Assembly (NCBI RefSeq): GCF_001562015.1
Contig: NZ_LASA01000056.1
Coordinates: 1 to 64,000, forward strand
Reading direction: 5' to 3'
From: Endozoicomonas arenosclerae
GTDB lineage: Bacteria; Pseudomonadota; Gammaproteobacteria; Pseudomonadales; Endozoicomonadaceae
Length of the DNA: 64,000 nucleotides
Made by a program: the position numbers and the translations under genes. The notes beneath the pieces were generated by a model. The model saw only the letters and a program-made list of their open reading frames with translations. It searched no databases and was not told the origin of the DNA. Of this stretch, positions 27,301 through 35,898 are shown in pieces (position 1 is the stretch's first letter; every line of letters starts with the position of its first letter).

Positions 27301-27373
27301 CCAGGTAAAACGTCTTGGGAATACTGAAATCCCTCACCCGGTTTCAAAACTACTGGCATTAATGAACGGGTAA
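24311..27373 (+). CDS. ydiJ: YdiJ-type FAD-linked oxidase / 4Fe-4S protein
   Basis: 1020 residues from the GTG at 24311, close to E. coli YdiJ in length and start context (YANRTVLATDNSIYQ). A GGGAGAAGGA ribosome site precedes this GTG; the longer frame to a TTG at 24164 has none. Domains: N-terminal FAD-binding PCMH-type domain (SPRGGGTGTNGQSL near 80-95), FAD-oxidase C-terminal domain (FGHVDAGVLHVRP near 455), ferredoxin part with CMSCKSCAGQCP near 675-690, and a C-terminal Cys-rich CCG domain (PTGCCGMAG near 955). Family members oxidise D-2-hydroxy acids such as D-2-hydroxyglutarate; exact substrate here is inferred. Confidence 0.9.
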   Translation: MISKLDQQATKTLHQHFADRLANSGFQGDIELGYANRTVLATDNSIYQVYPEGVLYPAGTRDLSKILSLANEPSFQAIVLSPRGGGTGTNGQSLTWGFMVDTSRHMNQVLEINPEERWARVQSGAVKDYLNELAAKHGLFFAPELSTSNRATVGGMVNTDASGQGSVVYGKTRHHVLELTSVLADGTIWTSSPLEDQELDELCHRDDRVGDIHKAVNEAYLQNKDRVEQVFPKLNRNLTGYDLANIRRKDPVDREDIGKFDLNAILCGSEGTLAMVSEVKVNLLPIPETSALVLVFYSSFQESLRDAQSLMKATPSSVETIDSKVLSLAKADSVWESVKAYFPDDIHLIDGINFVEYTGHSEEEIQEGISRLKQELDKPSEINRVGHSIVLGTANVKKIWNMRKQSVGLLGNMEGDARPIPFVEDVAVPPENLAAFIARFRELLDGHDLSYGMFGHVDAGVLHVRPAIDMKDVQQEVLVRTISDEVAALAKEHGGVLWGEHGKGVRSEYAPDFFQDLYPVLQDIKGAFDPHNQLNPGKIATPSTQASETLLKIDGVQTRGQLDRTIERQAFEAFTSGMYCNGNGACFNYSPKSPMCPTWKATLDRTQSPKGRSGLVREWLRLQSAAGNNISEEMGKARQSGLFYNAMDKTRNTIDKLRGKEDFSHEVYEALDSCMSCKSCAGQCPIQVNVPDLRSRYFELYHTRYLRPIKHHAAAMLEPMLPKLAKAKPAYNLVANSGLMNKIAAKTAGLQDLPAITSTSPLEDSCRSGASVASESLLNSMTEEELSRTVVIVQDAFTSFFETPLLTDLVELLVRLGYRPLVAPYKPNGKVLHVYGFLGRFEKVAKTNAQELKKLADKGVALVGIDAAVTLTYRDEYEEVMGKEAPEVQLLSEWFASQADTIREQKLNLSGEFKLLGHCTETTNAPAAPAQWQRLFSACGLTLTHQPTGCCGMAGIYGHEARNQKTSRKLYDMSWKPVVENPENTGQLVATGYSCRSQVKRLGNTEIPHPVSKLLALMNG

Positions 27374-27379
27374 CAACCG

Positions 27380-27405
27380 GGGCTGCAGGTATCCCCCTGC
27401 AGCCC
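27380..27405 (+). terminator. Hairpin terminator of the FAD oxidase gene
   Basis: A perfect 10-bp stem GGGCTGCAGG / CCTGCAGCCC with TATCCC loop, 6 bp after the stop. It is followed by TTCC only, so rho-independent strength is modest. Confidence 0.65.
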
Positions 27406-27762
27406 TTCCAGGAACTGCACCAGCGACTACGACTTTTACAGAATCCCACCCTGAATTTATTATACGACAACAAGCATTTATTTATTTCCTATCCTGATCA
27501 ACCCACACCAACACTTTTTCCTCTTGCCCAGTGGCTACTGGAAAAAGAAATATCAGATATTCTATGCCTCGAATATGGAGTAATCAGTCATTATTATCTT
27601 ACCTGCTACTACCTTCCAGAAAGGAAAAAGTTCTATTTCAGTGAAAACAACATTACCCACCGTACATCCTCCTTAAACACGATATACCTAAACAGAAGCC
27701 AAATAAGAATACTTGCTGCGTTACTGATTAGCTCCAGTACCTTTTTCAAACCAATGCATTAA
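27406..27762 (+). pseudogene. Start-less open reading frame, gene remnant
   Basis: A frame different from that of the upstream oxidase is open from 27328 to the TAA at 27760-27762. It encodes a protein-like sequence (FQELHQRLRLLQNPTLNLLY, then DNKHLFISYPDQPTPTLFPL, AQWLLEKEISDILCLEYGV) ending STFFKPMH. Across the whole stretch no ATG, GTG or TTG occurs in frame except an ATG two codons before the stop. Either the 5' end was lost or a frameshift hides it. Not recognised; Tyr- and aromatic-rich composition and lower GC than its neighbours. This explains most of the 518-bp gap between the oxidase and the methyltransferase. Confidence 0.5.
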
Positions 27763-27891
27763 CCCACTTATTAAGCAGACCATCCACAACGATCTTTCTA
27801 AGCCTTAAGATTAGGCGCCACTTAATTGTGACCGCAGGTTCTGAAATGAGCTCTATAATGGGACTACCCATTCACATGAACCACCAAAGCC

Positions 27892-28656
27892 ATGTCACCA
27901 CAAGCCCCTTTGTTTGAACTTTTGGAACATACAGTAGGCTTTGCCTTCCACTCTATCAATCCTTTGTTAAGTGAATGGGTTGCCTGCTGGAATGGCTCTG
28001 ACCCGCTACTGGATATTGGCTGTGGTAATTGCATCAATGCTTTGAAGGGCATAGAAGCCGGAGCAAAAGTTCTCGCCACTGAACTGGATAGCAATGCCCT
28101 GAAGCAACTTGAGCAAGATTATCCGGACGAAAATAATCTGTCTTTTGCCTATCTTGAGTTACCTGACAAGATCCCCTGTGAGGGCGAAAGTGTTTCCGGC
28201 CTGCTCTGCTCAGAAGTGTTTCACTTTATGGATCATGAAGAGATTCAGGCTTCTATTCACGAGTTCCACAGGGTATTGGTGAAAGGTGGCAAAGTCATTC
28301 TTACCTGCGCCAGTGAGGATATCGCCATGCTCGGCCCTGTAGGTTTGAAAGAAATCAGACGCTCCCAGCGAGAGGCTTTTCCGCAACTGCTCAGAGCCTA
28401 CCATGACCCTTTGGAGCTGATTGAACAGGCCTGTAGATTAAAGCCTTCAGATCACTTTGCCTGGGAGTTAATCCAACAGCACCATAGTATCTATCCCAAG
28501 AACTACTTTAATTTCTTCCATCCCGGGCAGCTGGCTGAAGCATTCAGAGACAAGGGCTTCTCCATAACTCTGGCAGAAACAGGGCCTGCTCCATACTACC
28601 CTCTGTGGGAACACGGTGATCACGATCAAGTACGTGTTATTGCTGTGAAGGAATAA
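27892..28656 (+). CDS. SAM-dependent methyltransferase (class I)
   Basis: 254 residues with the Rossmann-type SAM fold. Motif I is LLDIGCGN at residues 39-46, the acidic post-I residue is in VLATELDSNA near 64, and the motif IV/post region is FHFMDHEEIQASIHEFHRVLVKGGKVIL near 104-131. The C-terminal part (HPGQLAEAFRDKGFSITLAE) is like other small-molecule methyltransferases of the UbiE/Methyltransf_11 group. Target unknown. Monocistronic, with about 130 bp separating it from the preceding gene remnant. Confidence 0.85.
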   Translation: MSPQAPLFELLEHTVGFAFHSINPLLSEWVACWNGSDPLLDIGCGNCINALKGIEAGAKVLATELDSNALKQLEQDYPDENNLSFAYLELPDKIPCEGESVSGLLCSEVFHFMDHEEIQASIHEFHRVLVKGGKVILTCASEDIAMLGPVGLKEIRRSQREAFPQLLRAYHDPLELIEQACRLKPSDHFAWELIQQHHSIYPKNYFNFFHPGQLAEAFRDKGFSITLAETGPAPYYPLWEHGDHDQVRVIAVKE

Positions 28657-28842
28657 CCATGTTGCACCCACTTCCGAAATTCTCACCTGCGGAAACGTAT
28701 TTTGATTTACATTCAAAGTCATCAACCCGCTGATCAATGACTGGACTCCATCAGGGATGGAGCTCATCCACTGCTTGCTAGATGCCAGGAAACCAGACTG
28801 AGAATCCTGGGCCCATATTTCTATATAGGCCCCATAAAAATC

Positions 28843-29271
28843 TCATCCCACAGCCAGAAGTCCCGACAGCTCACCCCGATTACCGATCAAATCGGCAAGG
28901 GTGTATCGATCCAGTACTGACATAAAGGCTGACATTGCCTCTGCCAGCACACCCTTCAGACGACAAACCTCTGATATTCGGCACACGGGCTCTTCGCAAT
29001 CCACCAAAACTATGGTGGATTCCATCATTCTTACTACAACGCCAAGATTGATGTCATCAGCAGCCCGTCCCATTCGAAAACCTCCACCTTTGCCACGTAC
29101 TGTAGCAAGGTAGCCTTCCTGACCCAGGCGCTGAACAATTTTCATGACGTGATTTCTGGAGAGATCATAAACGTCCGTGACTTCCTGGATTGAGATCAAG
29201 CGGTCCTGAGGCTGCAGCGCCGAGTAGATCAAAATTCTGAGTGCGTAATCGGTATGTTTGGTCAATTTCAT
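28843..29271 (-). CDS. nsrR: Rrf2-family NO-sensing repressor NsrR
   Basis: 142 residues. The N-terminal winged helix MKLTKHTDYALRILIYSAL is typical of Rrf2 regulators, followed by the recognition helix SRNHVMKIVQRLG. Three cysteines, Cys92, Cys97 and Cys103 (DCEEPVCRISEVCRLK), are spaced as in E. coli NsrR, where they ligate the NO-reactive iron-sulfur cluster. The gene is divergent from hmp, and the shared 100-bp gap contains NsrR-type palindromes. It therefore represses hmp, and probably itself, until NO destroys the cluster. Confidence 0.93.
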   Translation of the reverse strand: MKLTKHTDYALRILIYSALQPQDRLISIQEVTDVYDLSRNHVMKIVQRLGQEGYLATVRGKGGGFRMGRAADDINLGVVVRMMESTIVLVDCEEPVCRISEVCRLKGVLAEAMSAFMSVLDRYTLADLIGNRGELSGLLAVG

Positions 29272-29291
29272 GCGAACTATAGACTTCTTTT

Positions 29292-29316
29292 AAAGATGCA
29301 TATAGGATGCACCTAA
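29292..29316. promoter_or_regulatory. Weaker NsrR operator
   Basis: AAAGATGCAT followed by AT and AGGATGCACCT: the left half matches the NsrR consensus half-site, the right half only partly. It lies closer to nsrR than the main site and probably serves autoregulation or cooperative binding. Confidence 0.6.
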
Positions 29317-29317
29317 C

Positions 29318-29342
29318 AAAGATGCATTACAAATGCTTCTTT
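29318..29342. promoter_or_regulatory. NsrR operator of hmp
   Basis: AAAGATGCATT-AC-AAATGCTTCTTT is a 25-base near-palindrome matching the enterobacterial NsrR consensus (AAGATGCAT-T-n-AAATGCATCTT form) with one changed base in the right arm. It ends 30 bp before the hmp start codon, in the position expected for promoter occlusion. Confidence 0.85.
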
Positions 29343-29372
29343 AATAAAAAAACCATTTGGAGTCATCCCCCC

Positions 29373-30575
29373 ATGAGCCTGAGTGAAAAGACAGTATCCA
29401 TCGTCAAAGCCACTGCACCCGTTCTCGCAGAACATGGCGAGGCTATTACCCGCTTCTTCTACCAGCGTATGTTCAACAACCATCCTGAACTGTTGAATAT
29501 TTTTAATGCGACTAACCAGAAGACGGGTCGTCAGCAGGCTGCTCTGGCTGCAGCTGTTTATGGCTATGCCGCTCACATCGACGATCTGGGTGCCCTGAGC
29601 GAAGCCGTTCAGCGTATCGCTCATAAACATGCCAGCTTCAACGTTAAGCCTGAGCATTACCCGATCGTAGGTGAAAACCTGTTGGCAGCCGTAGCTCACG
29701 TTCTGGGCGATGCTGCAACAGACGAGATTCTTGAAGCCTGGGGAGAGGCTTATGGGTTCCTGGCCAACATCTTCATTGAAGTTGAAGAAGGTATTTATAA
29801 AGAAAGCGAAAGCCATAACGGCGGCTGGCGCGGTACCCGTGAGTTCAAAGTAGCTCGTAAAGTCAAAGAGAGCGACCTGATCACCTCTTTCTACTTTGAG
29901 CCAGTCGACGGTCAAGCTGTTGCAGACTTTAAACCCGGTCAATACATCGGTATTTACATCACGCCTGAAAACAGTGAAAACCGTTGCATCCGTCAGTACA
30001 GTTTATCCGATGCGCCTAATGGCAAGAGCTACAGAATCTCTGTAAAACGTGAAGGTGCAGGCGATACTCTGGGTGTTATTTCCAACTACCTGCACGACCA
30101 TGTACAGGAAGGCGATGTTGTAGAGCTGAGTCCTCCTGCCGGTGACTTCTTCCTGGATACCCGCAACGAAAATCCTGTCGTTCTGCTCAGCGGTGGTGTG
30201 GGTGTTACTCCAGTGCTCAGCATGCTGAATACCCTGACTTCCCTGAACACCTCTGAGCCTATTCGCTTTGTGCACAGTGCAGTAAACGGCAGCGTTCATG
30301 CATTTTCTGACCATGTAAATGCTTTGGCCGAGCAACGTGATAATGTTGAAAAGGTTGTTTTCTACGATCAGCCAGCAGAAGGTGACCAGAACTATGATCA
30401 TGTTGGGCGTACTGACCTGAACCTGATCCGCGACCAGATCGAAATCTCTGGCGCTCATTATTACTTCTGCGGACCTCTGGGCTACATGTCCATGGTGAAT
30501 GAAACACTTCAGGGCTGGGGTGTTCCATCAGAGAACATTCACTACGAAGTATTTGGTCCTCACAAGGATATCTGA
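29373..30575 (+). CDS. hmp: Flavohaemoglobin / nitric oxide dioxygenase Hmp
   Basis: 400 residues from the ATG at 29373, the usual length. A longer frame starting at 29307 would place its start in the NsrR operator and is rejected. N-terminal globin domain: proximal haem His in AHKHASFNVKPEHYPIVGENLL near residue 84. The FAD-binding domain shows RQYSLSDAP near 208, and the NAD domain shows VVLLSGGVGVTPVLSML near 271 and YFCGPLGYM near 370. It oxidises NO to nitrate with O2 and NAD(P)H in the cytoplasm. Regulated by NsrR encoded divergently; a strong terminator follows, so it is monocistronic. Confidence 0.96.
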   Translation: MSLSEKTVSIVKATAPVLAEHGEAITRFFYQRMFNNHPELLNIFNATNQKTGRQQAALAAAVYGYAAHIDDLGALSEAVQRIAHKHASFNVKPEHYPIVGENLLAAVAHVLGDAATDEILEAWGEAYGFLANIFIEVEEGIYKESESHNGGWRGTREFKVARKVKESDLITSFYFEPVDGQAVADFKPGQYIGIYITPENSENRCIRQYSLSDAPNGKSYRISVKREGAGDTLGVISNYLHDHVQEGDVVELSPPAGDFFLDTRNENPVVLLSGGVGVTPVLSMLNTLTSLNTSEPIRFVHSAVNGSVHAFSDHVNALAEQRDNVEKVVFYDQPAEGDQNYDHVGRTDLNLIRDQIEISGAHYYFCGPLGYMSMVNETLQGWGVPSENIHYEVFGPHKDI

Positions 30576-30583
30576 TTATTGCT

Positions 30584-30607
30584 GGAGAGAGCTTTAAAGC
30601 TCTCTCC
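30584..30607 (+). terminator. Terminator of hmp
   Basis: A perfect 24-base palindrome, GGAGAGAGCTTT / AAAGCTCTCTCC, 9 bp after the stop, with CTTTTATT about 10 bases further on. Confidence 0.8.
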
Positions 30608-30741
30608 ATCTGACCTTTTATTGTCACCTCCCTTTCCTGCTCCGGATCATCTTTTCAAAAAGTCCAGTTTCTGGCACTCATTTCACCCCATCTCTGTTGC
30701 TAGATTCTTGATATAGAGGGAATAAAACAGGGAAGTACGCA

Positions 30742-33700
30742 ATGACTCCGGGTCCTTATGAACAGGTTCGCGACCTGACTCTAAACCGTAAAAAGTTTGC
30801 ACCGGGTACCAAGGTTGGACTCAACGACCAGAATGAGTTGGTTGAAGTCGTAGCCAGCTATAAAGACTGGGTTGTGACCAACCAGGATCCGGTTCGACTC
30901 AGAAACCTGCTTGGCTCCCTGATTAAATCCGCCCGCCATGTGAACCAATATCTCAACCTGAGTGATCGCTCCGCTTCAACGCTTGAGACAGAATTAACCG
31001 GTGAACTGGATTACTCAGTACTGACTGATCAGGTCAAAGAGTTCCTTAGATCACCCGCCTGTCAGATTATCAGAACCCGTGAACAGCTGAACAAGGCTCT
31101 GCAGACCTCTTTGCAAGCAAGAAAGCCAGAGAAAAATCTGCAGGAAAAGCTACAGAAAGAAATGCATGAAGGTTTCTCAAGGTTCTGTGGTTTTATGGAC
31201 ACAACAGACCTGAATCAACTAGTCGGATTCTATAAAGCGGCACTTCTGGAATGGCTGGATGAGTTCAGTTATCACTGTTCAAGTCAGGGCTTGGACGATG
31301 TATACCTAGCTACTCAGGACAGCTTTGACGCATTCAGCAAAAATCTTATAGCTGAGACTCTTGGACAAGCCCATAAGCCCGTAAAAACTCCTCCAGGTTC
31401 ACCTACACCAGAATCGGATCAGTCCGATGAAGAGTTTGGAGAGTTTGTGAGCTACACCACCTCCTCACCGCTCAACTCCCCTCTGGAAACGCTTTCTGAT
31501 GAGGACAATTCAAATGTACCCACTCCACAACCGGATGACGTGGTACCGCCTTCTACTGCCAAGGCTGACAATCATCAAGAAAAGGATGCCTGGTATTTTT
31601 ATGGCAAGGACGCCCAGCCCCTACGGGAATTGGACAATTTGTTAACAGCTGGCAATGCAGAATCTCTGGAAAGCCTGTTCGAAAAACTCCGTCAAAACCC
31701 AAAAACGGGAAAAGACTTCCTGGATGTTAAAGGATATGAACTCAGGGAAACACTGAATCAAACACCCGAAGTCATTGCTAAAGAACTGCAAAACATGCAG
31801 TTGCCATTAGATAATCATCTGGCAATGGCTTCCGATAAAAAATCCAAACAAGCAGATCCACTCTATGGAATGATCATGTCTGCTGCTCGTGCTCAAGGAG
31901 AAGAAGTCGCTCGCCGACTCCCTGATGATAATCATGATCTGGTCGAACTGGGGCTCTACCTGAAATACCCGGAAGTTATTGGCATGTGCAAGCCCATAAT
32001 CACCCAGCAGCTTCGCGTTCTGATACAACTTTGCCCTGACCAGGAACAACACTTTATTGAAGTAGCCAGACAAAGCTACCTTACACCTCAGAGAGGACAC
32101 TTCGCATTCCACGTTCCGTTATTTGGAAAAGCATCCAGAGAGGTCTTATTACTCTCTGACTTTACCCGCGAAGAACATATCATTCTGGAGTTCATCAAGT
32201 CATTTCCTCAGGCTGCTCTGGAGCTTGATGCCACAGCCTTTGAAAACGCACTGATACACCCGGAACTTAGTGAGTTTTGGACACCATTCATTACCCGAAA
32301 TGCGACAAGACTCAGCAAAGAACAATGGCAGGCACTCTTTAGTGGAGTGCCTCCAAAGTTTCATGAAGTCATGGAAAAACAGCTGTCTAAAACGCCTCCA
32401 ATGACCTGCCAATTCCCCAGCACTTACGCCCCTAAGGTAGAAGTTTATCTCAAAGCCAATCCAGAACTTTTATGTAAAGCATTGGAGTTACCGAGAAAAG
32501 TTGAATCGGGGGGATTCAGAACACTACAAGCCGTTGCCAGGTCACTGCCCATTGAAGAGTTGATTGAGCTATCAAACTTGACTGGAAGCCCGGTTATTAC
32601 CCGGTATCTGGTTACATCGCTGGAAGAAGCCGTAAAAAAACAGAGCACTATCCCCCTTTCCTCAAGATTGATTCACTTCATCAATTTACACTGGGGAGAT
32701 CTTTCGCAAGAAGTCCAGTTCGGAATCTTTGAAACCTTCTCTAAACCAGACCCGGAACTGACCACAGAAGATAGCCAGCAAATAAAGCGCTTACTCGAAC
32801 ACAATCAATCATTCTTAGCCAGCGCCTGCCTCTCCATGGATTTTGGCCGGTTGATTTGCTCTCCATGGATTGTTCTTCCAGTCTCACACTATGCTAACGG
32901 CTTTGAGCAATTCCAGGGAATGGTGTTAGAAGTATTGGACCAGATGCCTTCACCTCCCCCACCAGAGGATATGCAACAGTCACTGCAGGAACGGTTGAAC
33001 CTGACTCACTGGTTCCGAAAACACCGCCATCACCTGTATGGAAATACTTATGCCGATATACGACACCCCAGTATTCCTAAACTGGTAAGCACTAGTCCAG
33101 CCAAGCAACTGGAAGAACTGATTCTCTTCAGAGTTCAACAGGCTGAACGGGGCCCCAGAAAAGCAGAAGCTTTGGGTACATTACTAGGCTGCGCTTATTC
33201 AGATCGCCAACTGCTGGAAATCTACAACCATCCCAATTTCCCCAAAGATACTCTGAAAATAAACGACAAAGTATTTTTGTCTCAGCATCGCGGCCCCATC
33301 GTAGCGCAATGTATGGCCGAAAGTTTCGGCGATCACCCTGACGATGCCATTGTTGAAATTGGACGAGCACACGCAGGCATCATTCCGGAAACTCAATGGC
33401 GAAGACTTAACCTGAAAGCCCAACTCAAGCTGGCTGAAAGAGATCCAGCCATTGCTGCAACCCTGCTCTATGATCCAAAACTTCCTCTTCCAGCCAGAGC
33501 CTGGATTCACGCTCATCAGGAGCCTGCGGAATTATCGCTGCTGGATGATTGGCAAGCCGCTTGTGAAAAAGATCAGTTTTCTGCCAGAGAGCTGGAGGAG
33601 TGGCAGTTGGCACTTGAACAACTGGCAGTCTGCGAAGCCGGTAGAAAAAGACTGATATCAAAAGACTTTCCCTGGCCCGAAAGGGACCCTCTCACCTTGA

Positions 33701-35892
33701 AAGGCCGTGTCTATCTGAAAGTCATGGAACAGGATGCCCGATACTGTCAGGCAGACATTGTTGAAGCCGTTATTGCGGTGAAAAAGCAAAAATTTAAACT
33801 ATTGAAAAGTCTGGCTGACGTACTAGCCAGGCATTATCCAGAGATCAAAACCCATGGGCAGCTTAAGGCAGACATACTCACTCGCTCCCATTTTATTCTA
33901 TCCAAACTGATAGCCCATTCAGAACCTGCCGCTCTGGACTTCTGGCCCCAATGCACTGATGAAGAAGCTTTGAAGGCTGTGGCCAACAAATCACTGGCTC
34001 TTTCACTGGATATTCTCGAGTCCATTCAGGCTTCAAGACCACAGGAAGGCTATAAGCTCCCACTACCTACCAGGCTGGGATTGATCAAACACAGCCCGCA
34101 CCCTGAAATCAAACGACGCCTTGCCTTTATGGAGCTCCATAATTTACTGGCAAACAGGGATATTTCCAGAGAACTCAGAAGCGAACTGGATCAACGCGTT
34201 GAAGACCATCCATTATTTAAATTGATCCAACAGGAAGAAGAACTGTTTAAAGCGCTACAGGATATGGTAGAGACAGGCCAGGGCACGCCAAAAGGTCTTC
34301 TCGATGAAATGGAAGACTGTGGCGAAGAAAGTCTGAGGTTATTACTGACACCACTGCAAGAGCGAAAAAAAGTTGAAGAGCGATCACTGGGGTTCAGAAC
34401 ACTTCTGGTGCTGACCAACCAACCCACCAGCATTGCCAGGAATCAATATGACAAGTTGCTCTCTGGGGCTATCAAATACGAAGCCATAGCCCGCAAGATT
34501 CTGGAAGATAAATCGGAAGGCATGGAAGCCATTCGAAAGACCCTGGGTCAGGAAAAGCTGATCAAACTGATAGGCCCTCATACTGAGCTTTGTCTGGAAG
34601 TCATGAAATCAGACAAGCCTTTCCCAATTAGTGATGCGACTCGGCTGCATTGGGCCAAATGGCATTATGCGATTGCCCAGAAAATGCTGACGGACCCTGC
34701 AACTTATCTCCTGGATCCTGACAGCCTGAAGAATCCTGATATCGTTAAAATGGCCTCTCGCTCTGCAGACAGCTGTAAGCTCCTTATGTTGAGTAGAAAG
34801 TGCAAAAACCTGAGAACGCAATTACAACCAGCAGACTGGGTCACCATTGCCACCACACAACCCGAGTTCATTGACCAGCTGAAAGAAAATGCACAACTCA
34901 GCCAGACCTTGGGCCTGGATGATCAACAACTGTTACTAATAGGCAAGAAGAGCAGCAAATGGCTGTCTTTCATGCTGGACAATGTTGATTTCGATGCCTT
35001 ATTCAAAAGCATGTCACCGGATGACCTGAAGTCTCTGGCCAAGGCCGATGCAGAGAACTCGGGATTGATTCTTCTCAAAGGATTCACTCAGGGAACCATC
35101 ACAGAACAGGATTTCTTAGCGATGGCCCAAGAAGGCCGTCAATTTAAAGCCTCTGTATTAAAACACGCACCAGAGCATGTCGCTAAAACTGTCAACGAGG
35201 AGCTGTCTAAAAAGCCTCTGCAAGCTGGAGATCTGCCCACAGAAGAAGGATTCACAAATTATGAGGGGAATCTTGCTGCATTCAGTCAGGGCAAGGACTT
35301 CGGAGGCCCTGAAATTGATCATGGATGCTGCGCTGGATTTGTTATTGATTTCTGTCTGTTTTGCAATGATCCAACCAGTAACCCCGTCAACTACCTCAAT
35401 CAGAGAGATCAATGGAAAGCCAATCGCAAGACCAGTGACTATATGAGAAAAGTACGACACTACCAGCGTAATCAGGATTCCTACAGCGATAAAAGCAACC
35501 CGACCCTGATAAATATTGATGGCTCAAAAGTAGCCAGCAGTGATCCGGAAGCCAGTATTGTTCATACCAATGGTAAACGCAGGCTGGATGTGAAAGCCCT
35601 GATGGCTGAACTCAGACAGCATAAAAGACTTTATATCGCCAGCGCCACTCATGCGGTTGCCCTGACTCTGCAAGAGAACCCATTACTCGGAGATACTCTA
35701 TATCTGTTTGATGCCAACCATGGTTTGTACCGGTTCAGCAACTTTATGGGGGATGACGATCAGCTGGATGACGTGGAAGCGTTGATCAATGACTGGCTGA
35801 TGAAAACCGGGAAAGGAAAGCTGGACGTGAAGGTTCACCATTTACAGCCGGATGCCTACACGACGCCGGGACTGAGCAGCCCGACGTCGTAG
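30742..35892 (+). CDS. Giant helical protein with C-terminal YopT-like cysteine protease domain (1716 aa)
   Basis: The first 1500 residues are helical and Leu-rich, apart from a Pro/Ser/Asp linker near residues 215-270 (TPPGSPTPESDQSDEE and following), and have no signal peptide or membrane span. The C-terminal 200 residues show a papain-type triad: GCCAGFVIDF with Cys1529/Cys1530, THAVALTLQEN with His1637, and LYLFDANHGLYRF with Asp1657. Order, local motifs (C-x-G, H-A-x-x-x, F-D-x-N-x-G) and spacings (about 108 and 20 residues) resemble peptidase family C58 (YopT, AvrPphB and similar effectors), which cleave host proteins. The most likely nucleophile is Cys1530. The effector role is inference; no secretion signal is recognisable. 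ATG at 30742 follows an AGGGAAGT-type ribosome site. Confidence 0.72.
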   Translation: MTPGPYEQVRDLTLNRKKFAPGTKVGLNDQNELVEVVASYKDWVVTNQDPVRLRNLLGSLIKSARHVNQYLNLSDRSASTLETELTGELDYSVLTDQVKEFLRSPACQIIRTREQLNKALQTSLQARKPEKNLQEKLQKEMHEGFSRFCGFMDTTDLNQLVGFYKAALLEWLDEFSYHCSSQGLDDVYLATQDSFDAFSKNLIAETLGQAHKPVKTPPGSPTPESDQSDEEFGEFVSYTTSSPLNSPLETLSDEDNSNVPTPQPDDVVPPSTAKADNHQEKDAWYFYGKDAQPLRELDNLLTAGNAESLESLFEKLRQNPKTGKDFLDVKGYELRETLNQTPEVIAKELQNMQLPLDNHLAMASDKKSKQADPLYGMIMSAARAQGEEVARRLPDDNHDLVELGLYLKYPEVIGMCKPIITQQLRVLIQLCPDQEQHFIEVARQSYLTPQRGHFAFHVPLFGKASREVLLLSDFTREEHIILEFIKSFPQAALELDATAFENALIHPELSEFWTPFITRNATRLSKEQWQALFSGVPPKFHEVMEKQLSKTPPMTCQFPSTYAPKVEVYLKANPELLCKALELPRKVESGGFRTLQAVARSLPIEELIELSNLTGSPVITRYLVTSLEEAVKKQSTIPLSSRLIHFINLHWGDLSQEVQFGIFETFSKPDPELTTEDSQQIKRLLEHNQSFLASACLSMDFGRLICSPWIVLPVSHYANGFEQFQGMVLEVLDQMPSPPPPEDMQQSLQERLNLTHWFRKHRHHLYGNTYADIRHPSIPKLVSTSPAKQLEELILFRVQQAERGPRKAEALGTLLGCAYSDRQLLEIYNHPNFPKDTLKINDKVFLSQHRGPIVAQCMAESFGDHPDDAIVEIGRAHAGIIPETQWRRLNLKAQLKLAERDPAIAATLLYDPKLPLPARAWIHAHQEPAELSLLDDWQAACEKDQFSARELEEWQLALEQLAVCEAGRKRLISKDFPWPERDPLTLKGRVYLKVMEQDARYCQADIVEAVIAVKKQKFKLLKSLADVLARHYPEIKTHGQLKADILTRSHFILSKLIAHSEPAALDFWPQCTDEEALKAVANKSLALSLDILESIQASRPQEGYKLPLPTRLGLIKHSPHPEIKRRLAFMELHNLLANRDISRELRSELDQRVEDHPLFKLIQQEEELFKALQDMVETGQGTPKGLLDEMEDCGEESLRLLLTPLQERKKVEERSLGFRTLLVLTNQPTSIARNQYDKLLSGAIKYEAIARKILEDKSEGMEAIRKTLGQEKLIKLIGPHTELCLEVMKSDKPFPISDATRLHWAKWHYAIAQKMLTDPATYLLDPDSLKNPDIVKMASRSADSCKLLMLSRKCKNLRTQLQPADWVTIATTQPEFIDQLKENAQLSQTLGLDDQQLLLIGKKSSKWLSFMLDNVDFDALFKSMSPDDLKSLAKADAENSGLILLKGFTQGTITEQDFLAMAQEGRQFKASVLKHAPEHVAKTVNEELSKKPLQAGDLPTEEGFTNYEGNLAAFSQGKDFGGPEIDHGCCAGFVIDFCLFCNDPTSNPVNYLNQRDQWKANRKTSDYMRKVRHYQRNQDSYSDKSNPTLINIDGSKVASSDPEASIVHTNGKRRLDVKALMAELRQHKRLYIASATHAVALTLQENPLLGDTLYLFDANHGLYRFSNFMGDDDQLDDVEALINDWLMKTGKGKLDVKVHHLQPDAYTTPGLSSPTS

Positions 35893-35898
35893 ATAGAA

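Noticed and set aside
29307-29372. Longer start for hmp (22 extra residues)
   Set aside because: The codons lie within the NsrR operators, the extra residues do not match the globin N-terminus, and the ATG at 29373 gives the normal length.
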